Assembly: GCA_021775795.1 (NCBI GenBank)
Contig: JAJFHB010000097.1
Location: 1 to 7,776, forward strand
Source of the DNA: Hyphomicrobiales bacterium
GTDB lineage: Bacteria; Pseudomonadota; Alphaproteobacteria; Rhizobiales; JAJFHB01
Direction: 5' to 3'
DNA length: 7,776 nt
Positions within the stretch are counted from its first letter, which is position 1; the number at the start of each line of letters is the position of its first letter. Shown here piece after piece: positions 1 through 6,351 of this stretch. The position numbers and the translations under genes are program-made. The notes under the pieces were generated by a model. The model had not been told where the DNA came from. It worked only from the letters and a program-made list of their open reading frames with translations, and made no database searches.

Positions 1-245
1 CCTGTGGCCGAAAGCGGCAAGAGCAAAGCGATGCGCGCACCACCCTGGCTCAGGGCTGCAACATCTGTCTCGGTGACGGTCGAGGATGAGCCCGTACCAT
101 CAAACCAGTTGCCGACATCAAGGTCGACACCGCTTGTGCAGCCGGCAAGGCTTAGTGTCGCCACCACGAAAGTGCCGGCCAGCCAAAGCCGCCACGTGTC
201 TGCAATGCTCCGCACATGTGCGGAGAATGTCTGTCTGCGCTTCAC
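1..245 (-). CDS. LpoA-like penicillin-binding protein activator lipoprotein (N-terminal part; C-terminus beyond window)
   Basis: Reading leftwards from a GTG at 245, 81 complete codons are open to the window edge. The product begins with a basic n-region (VKRRQ), has a hydrophobic stretch at about residues 19-33 and a lipobox LAGC with the acylated cysteine at residue 36, so it is an exported lipoprotein. A Ser/Thr-rich linker follows, then ARIALLLPLSATG at about residues 69-81, which resembles the first strand of a type I periplasmic-binding fold. In alphaproteobacteria a gene of this make-up (penicillin-binding protein activator, LpoA/COG3107-like) is commonly divergent from rsmI, as here. 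LpoA family members stimulate peptidoglycan synthases from the outer membrane. The GTG is preceded by AGGGG about 9 nt upstream. An in-frame GTG at 215 is possible but has no good ribosome site. The lipoprotein call is strong. The family call rests on a short segment plus gene context. Confidence 0.72.
   Translation of the reverse strand, partial: MKRRQTFSAHVRSIADTWRLWLAGTFVVATLSLAGCTSGVDLDVGNWFDGTGSSSTVTETDVAALSQGGARIALLLPLSAT
208..225. repeat. Perfect 18-bp palindrome inside the 5' end of the lipoprotein gene
   Basis: CTCCGCACATGTGCGGAG reads the same on both strands. It covers about codons 7-13 of the minus-strand lipoprotein gene, in the part encoding the variable signal-peptide n-region. 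As RNA it could form a 7-bp stem with a CATG loop just after the start codon. It could be an operator or a translational control hairpin, or chance. Confidence 0.6.
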
Positions 246-460
246 AATATGGCCCCTGTTTTCTCGTCCCGATCCCACCGGGTGCCCCGCATCTCTCCGA
301 TTCGGCGGCTTTCGCCGATCGACTTGACTCTGTAAGCTAAACAATCTTTCCGAATATGTAAAAACCATATCGAAGATAGACTTAACATGGCCATCGCGTT
401 TCCCCTCGGTTAAATTGCAGGAACGTCACCGCCACACCACACTGGGAACAGTTTGCAGCT
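246..460. promoter_or_regulatory. Divergent intergenic region between the lipoprotein gene and rsmI
   Basis: These 215 bp hold the 5' regions of two divergent genes. AT content rises at about 330-400. On the minus strand TTTACA (363-358) and TAGCTT (340-335) are separated by 17 bp and form a possible but weak promoter for the lipoprotein gene. The inverted repeat TCGGCG-N5-CGCCGA (302-318) lies in its presumed leader, and on the minus strand it can fold with a GAAA tetraloop. For rsmI a TTGACT at 324-329 is visible but has no convincing -10 at the right distance. I see no gene here. Confidence 0.4.
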
Positions 461-1372
461 ATGCAGAACTCGCGCAAAACGTTCCTCCTTGAAGGACAGA
501 CAATACAGGCTCCCCGCCTTGAACCCGGGCTTTATGTCACCGCCACACCCATAGGTAATCTGGCGGATATTACCCTGCGCGCATTGCGCGTCCTTGCAGC
601 AGCAGACGCAATATACTGCGAGGATACCCGTGTTAGCGCCAAGTTGGCGCGGAATTATGGCATTTCCACGCCTTTGCGGGCCTATCATGACCACAACGCA
701 GCCAAAGTCCGGCCAACAATCCTGCGGTATTTGCGTGATGGCGCAGCCCTGGCGCTGATCAGTGATGCGGGAACGCCGCTCATCTCAGATCCCGGTTTCA
801 AGCTGGTCCGCGAGGTGGTTGCTGAAGCATTGCCGGTGACGGCGATCCCGGGTGCAACCGCACTGGCTACAGGATTGGCTTTGTCCGGCCTGCCGAGTGA
901 TCGTGTTCTGTTTGCTGGTTTTCCACCGGCGAAAAAGGGAGCGAGGCAGACTTTCTATGAGGAAATGGCGGCCTTGCGGGCCACTCTGGTGTTTTTTATG
1001 TCGACCCGCCATCTCGACACCGGGCTGCTTGAAATGCATGCTGTATTTGGCTCACGCCAGGTGGCAGTTGCCCGCGAACTCACCAAAATGAACGAAGAAG
1101 TGCTGCGCGGCAGCCTTGTCGAGGTTGCAGAAGAGATCTCTCAACGTCAAACCCTCAAGGGCGAAGCAACCGTCATCGTCGGCCCGCCAGCAGATCTGCA
1201 GGAGCTTAGCTCGGCGGAATTATCCACGTTGTTGCAAAAAGCGCTGGCCGAGATGTCCGTGCGTGATGCTGTCGATGCGGTTACTGAGGCAACGGGCAGT
1301 CCGCGGAGGGTTGTATACAAACTTGCCCTGGCATTGCTGAATCCGGAAACGGAGGATGGTGAGCAGGCCTGA
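461..1372 (+). CDS. rsmI: 16S rRNA (cytidine(1402)-2'-O)-methyltransferase RsmI
   Basis: The 303-residue product is a SAM-dependent methyltransferase of the tetrapyrrole-methylase fold. It adds the 2'-O-methyl group to C1402 of 16S rRNA in the decoding centre, working in the cytoplasm. The family hallmarks are all present: TPIGNLADIT at residues 29-38, CEDTR at 53-57, HDHN at 76-79, SDAGTPLISDPG at 101-112 and ELTK at 206-209. A C-terminal helical domain (about 253-292, ending PRRVVYKLAL) matches the small domain seen in this family. Length is normal (E. coli RsmI is slightly under 300). The ATG has a GGGAACA about 10 nt upstream, a modest ribosome site, and the N-terminal 20 residues before the conserved core are poorly conserved, as in homologues. 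The stop codon overlaps the yraN start by one base, which indicates an operon with translational coupling. Confidence 0.97.
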   Translation: MQNSRKTFLLEGQTIQAPRLEPGLYVTATPIGNLADITLRALRVLAAADAIYCEDTRVSAKLARNYGISTPLRAYHDHNAAKVRPTILRYLRDGAALALISDAGTPLISDPGFKLVREVVAEALPVTAIPGATALATGLALSGLPSDRVLFAGFPPAKKGARQTFYEEMAALRATLVFFMSTRHLDTGLLEMHAVFGSRQVAVARELTKMNEEVLRGSLVEVAEEISQRQTLKGEATVIVGPPADLQELSSAELSTLLQKALAEMSVRDAVDAVTEATGSPRRVVYKLALALLNPETEDGEQA

Positions 1373-1746
1373 TGCGCACGTCCGGCACTTCTGCAAAACA
1401 ACGCGCCTACCGGCTTGGCCGTTGGGCAGAAACTACTGCCGCCTGGTTCCTCCGCTTGAAAGCTTACAGAATTCTGGAAACGCGCTACGTCTCACCCGTT
1501 GGCGAGATCGACCTCATTGCCCGGCGCGGGCGCGTTATCATATTTGTTGAGGTGAAGGCCCGGCATGACTGGGATAGCGCAGCCCAGACCATATCGATAA
1601 GGCAGCGCCAACGCATTGTCAGAGCCGCCCTTCACTGGCAACAGACATCGCAGGCATCAGTGGTTTACGACCTGCGGTTTGATGCCATTTTGGTCAATCG
1701 TTTCGGCCTGCCGCGCCATCTGACGAACGCCTTTCAGGCGAGTTGA
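1372..1746 (+). CDS. yraN: YraN / UPF0102 family protein, predicted PD-(D/E)xK nuclease fold
   Basis: This is a 124-residue basic protein. It carries the UPF0102 signature GEID at residues 44-47 and FVEVKAR at 58-64. Together these give the D-(E-x-K) triad of Holliday-junction-resolvase-like nucleases (Asp47, Glu60, Lys62). A later YDLRFDAILV segment (99-108) is also typical. No reaction is firmly established for the family. The fold suggests DNA binding or cleavage. The ATG overlaps the TGA of rsmI (TGATG). The nearest purine-rich sequence, GGAGG at 1351-1355, is too far away to be ideal, so translation is probably coupled to rsmI. The neighbours rsmI and gshB are its usual companions in alphaproteobacteria. 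Family membership is secure. Cellular function is not. Confidence 0.93.
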   Translation: MRTSGTSAKQRAYRLGRWAETTAAWFLRLKAYRILETRYVSPVGEIDLIARRGRVIIFVEVKARHDWDSAAQTISIRQRQRIVRAALHWQQTSQASVVYDLRFDAILVNRFGLPRHLTNAFQAS

Positions 1747-1837
1747 ATCAGCGGTTACTGTCCTAACGCCTTGATCCCATGCCCCGTTGTTCTGTAAATG
1801 GCGGACGCCACTGTTCAAAAAGCTGGGAACCCGCCTC

Positions 1838-2776
1838 ATGAGCCTGCATACAGCCATCCAGATGGATCCGATCGATGCCATCGACATCAAGGGAGATTCA
1901 TCGTTTGCCTTGCTGCTTGAAGCGCAGGCGCGGGGCCACGAAATCTTCTACTATCTTCCCAATGCACTCAGCCTAAGAGACGGACGTTTGCTGGCCCGCG
2001 GACATACCGTGAAGGTGGAAGACAGCGAAGGCGACCATTTTGCTTTGTCCGAGCCGCGCGAGGTCAATCTTGCGGATGTGGATGTGATCCTCATGCGGCA
2101 GGATCCGCCGTTCGACATGAGCTACATCACTGCCACCCATCTGCTCGAGCATGTTCACCCGGACACTTTGGTCGTCAATGATCCCATGCATGTGCGCAAT
2201 GCGCCGGAGAAGCTTTTCTGCATTGAATTTGCCGACTTCATGCCGCCTACCCTCATCACTCGCGATGCCCGGGAAGTTCGCTCTTTTCGCGAAGAGTTCG
2301 GCGATATCATTGTGAAACCGCTTTATGGCAACGGCGGCGCCGGGGTCTTCCGTCTGGTACATGGCGATGAAAATCTGGCATCGCTTCTGGAATTGTTCGA
2401 ACAGAACTTTCGCGAACCCTACATCGTGCAGCAGTATCTGCCCGCGGTTCGCGAGGGTGACAAACGCATCATCCTCGTTAATGGCGAGCCTGCAGGCATC
2501 ATCAACCGTGTGCCGGCTGCAGGCGAAAGCCGCTCGAACATGCATGTGGGAGGCCGCCCCGAACCCATCGAAATGAGTGCCCGTGACCAAGCCATCTGTG
2601 AAGCCATCGGGCCGGAACTGCGCCGCCGCGGTCTCATATTCGTTGGCATCGATGTCATCGGCGACTGGCTCACTGAAATCAATGTCACCTCGCCAACGGG
2701 CATTCGTGAGGTCAAGAATTTCGGTGGCAACGATATTGCTGCCATGATTTGGGATGCCATCGAAGCCAAGCTTTAA
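1838..2776 (+). CDS. gshB: Glutathione synthetase (ATP-grasp)
   Basis: The enzyme joins gamma-glutamylcysteine and glycine using ATP to make glutathione in the cytosol. From the ATG at 1838 the product is 312 residues, close to E. coli GshB (316). It begins near the usual AIQMDPID motif, which runs into [12 protein letters not shown] in the pre-ATP-grasp domain. MRQDPPFDM lies at 86-94. The ATP-grasp elements are [12 protein letters not shown] (160-171, the glycine-rich loop), QQYLP (198-202) and [12 protein letters not shown] (280-291, metal and substrate binding). An in-frame TTG at 1787 would add 17 residues unlike the family. The ATG at 1838 has GGGAA at 1825-1829 with 8-nt spacing, so I prefer it. 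The 91-bp gap after yraN is compatible with the same transcript. The gene just downstream, 39 bp away, is not a usual glutathione gene. Confidence 0.96.
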   Translation: MSLHTAIQMDPIDAIDIKGDSSFALLLEAQARGHEIFYYLPNALSLRDGRLLARGHTVKVEDSEGDHFALSEPREVNLADVDVILMRQDPPFDMSYITATHLLEHVHPDTLVVNDPMHVRNAPEKLFCIEFADFMPPTLITRDAREVRSFREEFGDIIVKPLYGNGGAGVFRLVHGDENLASLLELFEQNFREPYIVQQYLPAVREGDKRIILVNGEPAGIINRVPAAGESRSNMHVGGRPEPIEMSARDQAICEAIGPELRRRGLIFVGIDVIGDWLTEINVTSPTGIREVKNFGGNDIAAMIWDAIEAKL

Positions 2777-2815
2777 AGTACTGCTAGGCGGCGAGAGGCA
2801 AGGGAAAGTCGTCAC

Positions 2816-4120
2816 ATGACGGAACGGTATGATGCAATAATCATTGGCGCCGGTGTTATTGGTGCAGCAATCGCCCTGGAAATGTCGCGGCGTGGCCGGC
2901 GCACGCTTTCCATCGACAAGCTTCCTGCCGCCGGCTATGGGCCGACCAGCAACTCCTGCGCCATTATCCGTGTCCATTACTCGACCCTGGACGGCACTGC
3001 CTTTGCCTACGAAGGTTATTATTACTGGAAGGACTGGGCGCGCTACCTGGGCACGGTGGATGAGCGCGGCCATGCGGAGTTTGTCGAATGCGGCTGCCTC
3101 GTCATGCAGACCGACCTGAACGACAACCTGAAGCGTCACTGCGCCCTCGCCGATGAGCTTTCCATACCCTACGAGATCTGGGATGGGGACCGTATCCGCG
3201 AGCGATTGCCGGTTTATGATTTGGCACGCTATTTCCCGCCCAAGCGCATGGCTGACGACGGCTTTGCCGAGCCCACGGGCGGCGCAGTGAAGAGCGGCGT
3301 GTTCTTTCCCACCGCCGGCTATATCTCTGACCCGCAACTTGCCACGCATAATCTGCAGCGCGCAGCAGAAGCACAGGGAGCGGAATTCCGGTTCAATCAG
3401 GAAGTTGTCGAGATCTGCAAGACCAAGGGTCGCATCTCTGGCGTCACTCTGGCTGATGGCGGGCGGATCGATGCTCCAATCGTGGTCAATGTGGCAGGAC
3501 CCCACTCTTCAATCATCAACGACATGGCCGGCGCGCTTGGAGACATGAAAATTTCGACCAGGGCGCTGAAACAGGAGGTCGCACACGTACCGTCTCCTGC
3601 CGGGTATGACTTTGGAACAGATGGTCTCGTTGTTTCTGACAGCGACATTGGCTGTTACTGTCGGCCGGAAACCGGCAATCACATTCTTATCGGCAGCGAA
3701 GACCCTGAGTGTGACCCGCGCGAGTATGTGGATCCCGATACTTATGATCGCGGTTTTACCGAGCAATGGACTCATCAGGCACAACGACTGGCGCAACGTA
3801 TCCCGTCCCTTGGCATTCCCGGTTCCATGCGCGGTGCGGTGGACCTTTACGATGTGACCGTCGACTGGATTCCGATTTATGACAAATCGTCGGTTCCCGG
3901 TTTCTATATGGCGATAGGCAGTTCCGGCAATCAGTTCAAGAACGCGCCGGTCGCCGGTAAGATGATGGCGGCCCTGATTGATTATTGCGAGGGAGGCAAC
4001 AATCATGACACAGCGCCCCTGTCTTTCCGCCTTGACCACATTGGCCGCAACCTGAATGTCGGGTTCTACTCACGGCTCAGGGAAATCAACGAAGACAGTA
4101 GTTTTTCGGTCCTGGGCTGA
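2816..4120 (+). CDS. FAD-dependent oxidoreductase of the DAO (D-amino acid / sarcosine oxidase-like) family
   Basis: This 434-residue flavoprotein starts with an ADP-binding Rossmann motif (IIIGAGVIGAAIALEMSRRG, residues 8-27), with Asp34 at the end of the second strand as expected for the FAD ribose. GPTSNSCAIIRVHYS (42-56) is the second FAD-contacting segment, typical of sarcosine- and dimethylglycine-oxidising relatives. NVAGPHS (225-231) and the C-terminal FYMAIGSSGNQFKNAPVAG (363-381) complete the FAD site. No signal peptide or membrane segment is seen, so it should be cytosolic. The family oxidises C-N bonds of amines or amino acids, or sometimes hydroxy acids. The substrate cannot be read from sequence. 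The ATG has AGGGAAAG at 2801-2808, spacing 7. It lies 39 bp after gshB and about 270 bp before phnC. Glyphosate oxidoreductase and some aminophosphonate-oxidising enzymes belong to this fold, so a phosphonate-linked substrate is a reasonable inference only. Glycine, sarcosine or an unrelated substrate is equally possible. Confidence 0.88.
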   Translation: MTERYDAIIIGAGVIGAAIALEMSRRGRRTLSIDKLPAAGYGPTSNSCAIIRVHYSTLDGTAFAYEGYYYWKDWARYLGTVDERGHAEFVECGCLVMQTDLNDNLKRHCALADELSIPYEIWDGDRIRERLPVYDLARYFPPKRMADDGFAEPTGGAVKSGVFFPTAGYISDPQLATHNLQRAAEAQGAEFRFNQEVVEICKTKGRISGVTLADGGRIDAPIVVNVAGPHSSIINDMAGALGDMKISTRALKQEVAHVPSPAGYDFGTDGLVVSDSDIGCYCRPETGNHILIGSEDPECDPREYVDPDTYDRGFTEQWTHQAQRLAQRIPSLGIPGSMRGAVDLYDVTVDWIPIYDKSSVPGFYMAIGSSGNQFKNAPVAGKMMAALIDYCEGGNNHDTAPLSFRLDHIGRNLNVGFYSRLREINEDSSFSVLG

Positions 4121-4144
4121 CCCGGACAGCCCACAGGACCGAGA
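4104..4144 (+). terminator. Strong hairpin spanning the stop codon of the FAD oxidoreductase gene (possible terminator or mRNA 3' end)
   Basis: The left arm ends GGTCCT-GGGCTG (4108-4119). The right arm is CAGCCC-AC-AGGACC (4127-4140), giving 12 paired bases with a 2-nt bulge (AC) and a 7-nt loop. Pairing extends outward through TTTC/GAGA (4104-4107 with 4141-4144, one G-U). The TGA stop (4118-4120) sits at the loop. There is no U-tract after the right arm, so it is not a classical intrinsic terminator. It may protect the mRNA 3' end or cause pausing before Rho-dependent termination. A small repeat, GAGGT-ATT-ACCTC (4143-4155), follows and partly overlaps. Confidence 0.45.
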
Positions 4145-4304
4145 GGTATTACCTCAATCGTGCGCGGTTTGCCCCCGGGGTGACCGCCGGCACTGCTGCG
4201 CGGGCATCCGGTCAGGCCAGTAATTCTTCCCAAAAAGCGCGTTCAGTTCCGTCGGGATATCGGGGTGAACCCGGCCTCACCCGGGAAGGTTTGCACGTCA
4301 CTGA

Positions 4305-4322
4305 ACTTCACACATCTGTCAT
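4305..4322 (+). promoter_or_regulatory. Putative PhoB-binding site (Pho box) of the phn operon
   Basis: The sequence is ACTTCAC-ACAT-CTGTCAT. The right half matches the Pho-box repeat CTGTCAT perfectly, and the left half keeps the TCA core (3 of 7). The TTCAC at 4307 and GTCAT at 4318 are 11 bp apart, as expected for tandem PhoB subunits. A further GTCAC at 4340-4344 is exactly 22 bp (two repeats) downstream. It lies 71 bp before the phnC start, and phosphonate uptake genes are known PhoB targets. The weak left half keeps confidence moderate. Confidence 0.5.
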
Positions 4323-4381
4323 GTAATCAAAGGCTGATCGTCACAGTCCGCATCTATCCTCTGGTCATCAAATCGACCAAT

Positions 4382-4387
4382 GGGAAG
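4382..4387 (+). promoter_or_regulatory. Ribosome binding site deciding the phnC start
   Basis: GGGAAG lies 6 nt before the GTG at 4394. No other in-frame start in the open stretch 4265-4393 has a comparable site. The resulting N-terminus ([14 protein letters not shown]) lines up with the usual start of the ABC ATPase domain. Confidence 0.65.
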
Positions 4388-4393
4388 AAAACT

Positions 4394-5278
4394 GTGGTTG
4401 CTGCACTCAGGGTTAGCGGTCTTTCAAAAACGTTTTCAAACGACAAGAAGGCGCTTGATGATGTTTCACTGCGTGTCGAAAATGGCGAAATCGTCGCTCT
4501 CATCGGCGCCTCAGGCTCCGGAAAATCGACGCTTCTCCGGCATGTTTCCGGATTGATTTCCGCTGACCGCTCCAGTGCAGGAGAGATTTTTGTCTTCGAC
4601 CGCAAAATCCAGTCCGGCGGCAGCATAGCCCGCGAAGCCGCTGACATCCGATGCGACATCGGCATGGTGTTTCAGCAGTTCAATCTGGTGGGACGGTTGT
4701 CTGTCCTCACCAATGTTCTGACCGGGCTCCTGGGCAAAATGCCGAAGATGCGTGGCACACTGGCACGCTTCAACAAGCAGGAAAAACAACTGGCGGTACG
4801 CGCTCTTGAGCGCGTTGGCATCGTTGATAAGGCCCTTCAACGCGGTTCAGAACTGTCCGGGGGCCAGCAGCAGCGAGCAGCGATCGCCCGAACCTTGGTT
4901 CAGGGTGCAAAAATGATCGTTGCCGACGAGCCGATCGCTTCTTTGGATCCTTCGTCCGCGCGCCGGGTGATGGACATTCTTTCCGAATTGAACAGAAGCG
5001 ATGGCATTACAGTTGTCGTATCCCTTCATCAGGTCGAATACGCCCTGAAATATTGCCCGCGAACTGTCGCCCTTCGCGATGGCAAAGTTGTCTACGACGG
5101 GCCATCGGAGGCCCTCACCCCGGACTTTTTGAGTGAATTGTACGGGGCGGAAAGTGAAGAGCTTTTCCTGCCGGGCCTCAACCCAAGTCCGAAGAAAAAG
5201 CAGAAACGCACACGCGTCACGAACGGCGCTGGAAAACGGCGGAACGTACCGGCCACCGCGGCAAACGCGCTGGCCTGA
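4394..5278 (+). CDS. phnC: Phosphonate ABC transporter ATP-binding protein PhnC
   Basis: This cytoplasmic ATPase subunit powers phosphonate import. From the GTG at 4394 the product is 294 residues. The ABC elements are Walker [10 protein letters not shown] at 38-46, Q-loop in MVFQQFNLV (about 91-99), signature LSGGQ at 154-158, Walker B MIVADEP at 174-180, D-loop SLDP after it, and H-loop histidine at 212 ([10 protein letters not shown]). The segment [17 protein letters not shown] after the Q-loop is characteristic of PhnC within the ABC superfamily. The protein is about 30 residues longer than E. coli PhnC because of a basic C-terminal tail (about 265-294) rich in Lys and Arg ([10 protein letters not shown]). 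It is the first gene of the phn series and is followed by phnD after 52 bp. PhoB control is suggested by the upstream box. The start codon is inferred from the ribosome site and family alignment. Confidence 0.95.
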   Translation: MVAALRVSGLSKTFSNDKKALDDVSLRVENGEIVALIGASGSGKSTLLRHVSGLISADRSSAGEIFVFDRKIQSGGSIAREAADIRCDIGMVFQQFNLVGRLSVLTNVLTGLLGKMPKMRGTLARFNKQEKQLAVRALERVGIVDKALQRGSELSGGQQQRAAIARTLVQGAKMIVADEPIASLDPSSARRVMDILSELNRSDGITVVVSLHQVEYALKYCPRTVALRDGKVVYDGPSEALTPDFLSELYGAESEELFLPGLNPSPKKKQKRTRVTNGAGKRRNVPATAANALA

Positions 5279-5316
5279 TCCTCAACCATTCGAGTAATTG
5301 GAAAATCAGACCTTTG

Positions 5317-5322
5317 AAGGAG
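5317..5322 (+). promoter_or_regulatory. Strong ribosome binding site of phnD
   Basis: AAGGAG sits 8 nt before the phnD ATG, the best Shine-Dalgarno match among the genes of the window. The other phn genes have weaker sites and phnC and the DUF1045 gene have non-ATG starts. This fits a need for excess binding protein. Confidence 0.7.
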
Positions 5323-5330
5323 ACTGTTAA

Positions 5331-6326
5331 ATGCTGAAAAAACTTCTGGGTGCCACAGGGCTGGCAGCGGTTATGGCATTGTCGACATCGGCTTTTGCTG
5401 CTGATGAGCTGAACTTTGGTATCATTTCTACCGAATCCTCTTCCAATTTGCAGACCATTTGGGAGCCCTGGCTTGACGCCATGGAAGCAGAAACAGGTTT
5501 GGATGTGACGGCTTTCTATGCGTCCGATTACGCCGGCGTCATCGAGGCCATGCGATTTGACAAGGTCCAGGTTGCCTGGTTTGGCAACAAATCAGCCATG
5601 GAAGCGGTTGATCGCTCCAGCGGTGAAGTGTTTGCTCAGACTGTCGATGTCGAGGGCAACCCGGGATACTGGTCGCTCATCATTGTGCACAAGGATAGCG
5701 AGTTCCAGACCCTCGAAGATATCCTGACCTGCGACAAGTCAATCGACTTTGGAATTGGCGACCCGAATTCCACTTCCGGGTTTCTGGTACCCACAACATA
5801 CATTTTTGCGGCCAACAACATCACGCCCACCGATTGTTTTTCAACGGTACGCAACGCCTCGCATGAAGCCAACGCCATGGCAGTTGCCACAGGCCAGGTA
5901 CATGCGGCTGCAAACAATACGGAAAACATGCGCCGCCTGCAGGTCACAGCACCCGATGCCTATGCGGATATCCGTGTGATCTGGCAATCGCCGCTCATTC
6001 CTAGCGACCCGCTGGTATGGCGTGAAGATCTCGACGCGGACATTAAGGCGAAAGTCTACACCTTCGTAATGACCTACGGGCGCAACGGTTCGGCTGAAGA
6101 AGTTGCTGCGGCCCGCGAAGTGATGGCTGCTCTGGGATGGGCTCCCTTCCGGCCGTCATCAGATGCTCAGCTTTTCCCGATCCGCCAGCTGGCGCTCAAC
6201 AAGGAAATCCTGCGCATCCAGGGTGATGAAAATTACACTGACGAGGAAAAGCAGGAACAGATTGTGGCTCTTCAGGAACAATCTGACGCGATTGGCGAAC
6301 TGATGGCCAGCATTCCAAATATGTAA
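5331..6326 (+). CDS. phnD: Phosphonate ABC transporter substrate-binding protein PhnD
   Basis: This is a periplasmic receptor that captures phosphonates such as 2-aminoethylphosphonate and delivers them to PhnE. The 331-residue precursor has a Sec signal peptide (KK, hydrophobic core, AFA with predicted cleavage after residue 23). Positions known to contact ligand in E. coli PhnD are recognisable: Tyr67 in ASDYAGVIEAMRF, the GDPNSTSGFLVP loop (Ser147-Thr148-Ser149), His178 in ASHEANA, and Asp226 in SPLIPSDPLVW. NNTEN (195-199), LGWAPFRPSSD (268-278) and PIRQLAL (283-289) are further family blocks. Conservation of the binding loop suggests it can bind aminoalkylphosphonates, though exact specificity is inferred. 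The mature protein has only two cysteines, 134 and 169, on either side of the STS loop, which could form a disulfide. It is followed by a strong hairpin and then phnE. Confidence 0.96.
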   Translation: MLKKLLGATGLAAVMALSTSAFAADELNFGIISTESSSNLQTIWEPWLDAMEAETGLDVTAFYASDYAGVIEAMRFDKVQVAWFGNKSAMEAVDRSSGEVFAQTVDVEGNPGYWSLIIVHKDSEFQTLEDILTCDKSIDFGIGDPNSTSGFLVPTTYIFAANNITPTDCFSTVRNASHEANAMAVATGQVHAAANNTENMRRLQVTAPDAYADIRVIWQSPLIPSDPLVWREDLDADIKAKVYTFVMTYGRNGSAEEVAAAREVMAALGWAPFRPSSDAQLFPIRQLALNKEILRIQGDENYTDEEKQEQIVALQEQSDAIGELMASIPNM

Positions 6327-6351
6327 CGCTTCAAACCGTTGCTTCAAATCC

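Larger units (their letters stand above)
4121..4393 (+). promoter_or_regulatory. Intergenic control region upstream of phnC
   Basis: These 273 bp contain no convincing gene. The frame of phnC is open leftwards to a GTG at 4265, but the predicted residues there (cysteines, prolines, no family similarity) look non-coding. The region holds the descending arm of the hairpin at the oxidoreductase stop, a GC-rich stretch at 4160-4230, an 8-bp direct repeat CGGGGTGA at 4176-4183 and 4261-4268, an inverted repeat GGGTGA-N8-TCACCC (4263-4282), a Pho-box-like sequence (4305-4322) and the phnC ribosome site. A promoter for the phn genes most probably lies within 4300-4365. TATCCT at 4355-4360 is a weak -10 candidate. 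Confidence 0.6.

Noticed and set aside
302..318. Inverted repeat TCGGCG-N5-CGCCGA as a terminator
   Set aside because: It lies between divergent genes, where no transcript is expected to end, and has no T-tract on either side.
4..340. Two plus-strand open frames at the left end
   Set aside because: They run opposite the lipoprotein gene, whose signal peptide, lipobox and binding-protein fold start are clear. Their own translations show no domain.
1787..1837. N-terminal extension of GshB to the TTG at 1787
   Set aside because: The family normally begins just before the AIQMDPI motif, which fits the ATG at 1838 with its GGGAA site.
1973..3505. A 510-codon open frame on the minus strand, opposite gshB and the oxidoreductase gene
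   Set aside because: It spans two well-supported plus-strand genes and the gap between them. Its product shows no recognisable domain and is rich in His, Arg and Ala as expected for an antisense shadow of GC-rich genes.
3509..4039. A 176-codon minus-strand frame opposite the oxidoreductase gene
   Set aside because: It is an antisense shadow with no family features, fully inside a gene with intact FAD motifs.
4265..4393. N-terminal extension of PhnC to the GTG at 4265
   Set aside because: The extra 43 residues do not resemble PhnC and would overlap the Pho-box-like site. The GTG at 4394 has a good ribosome site.
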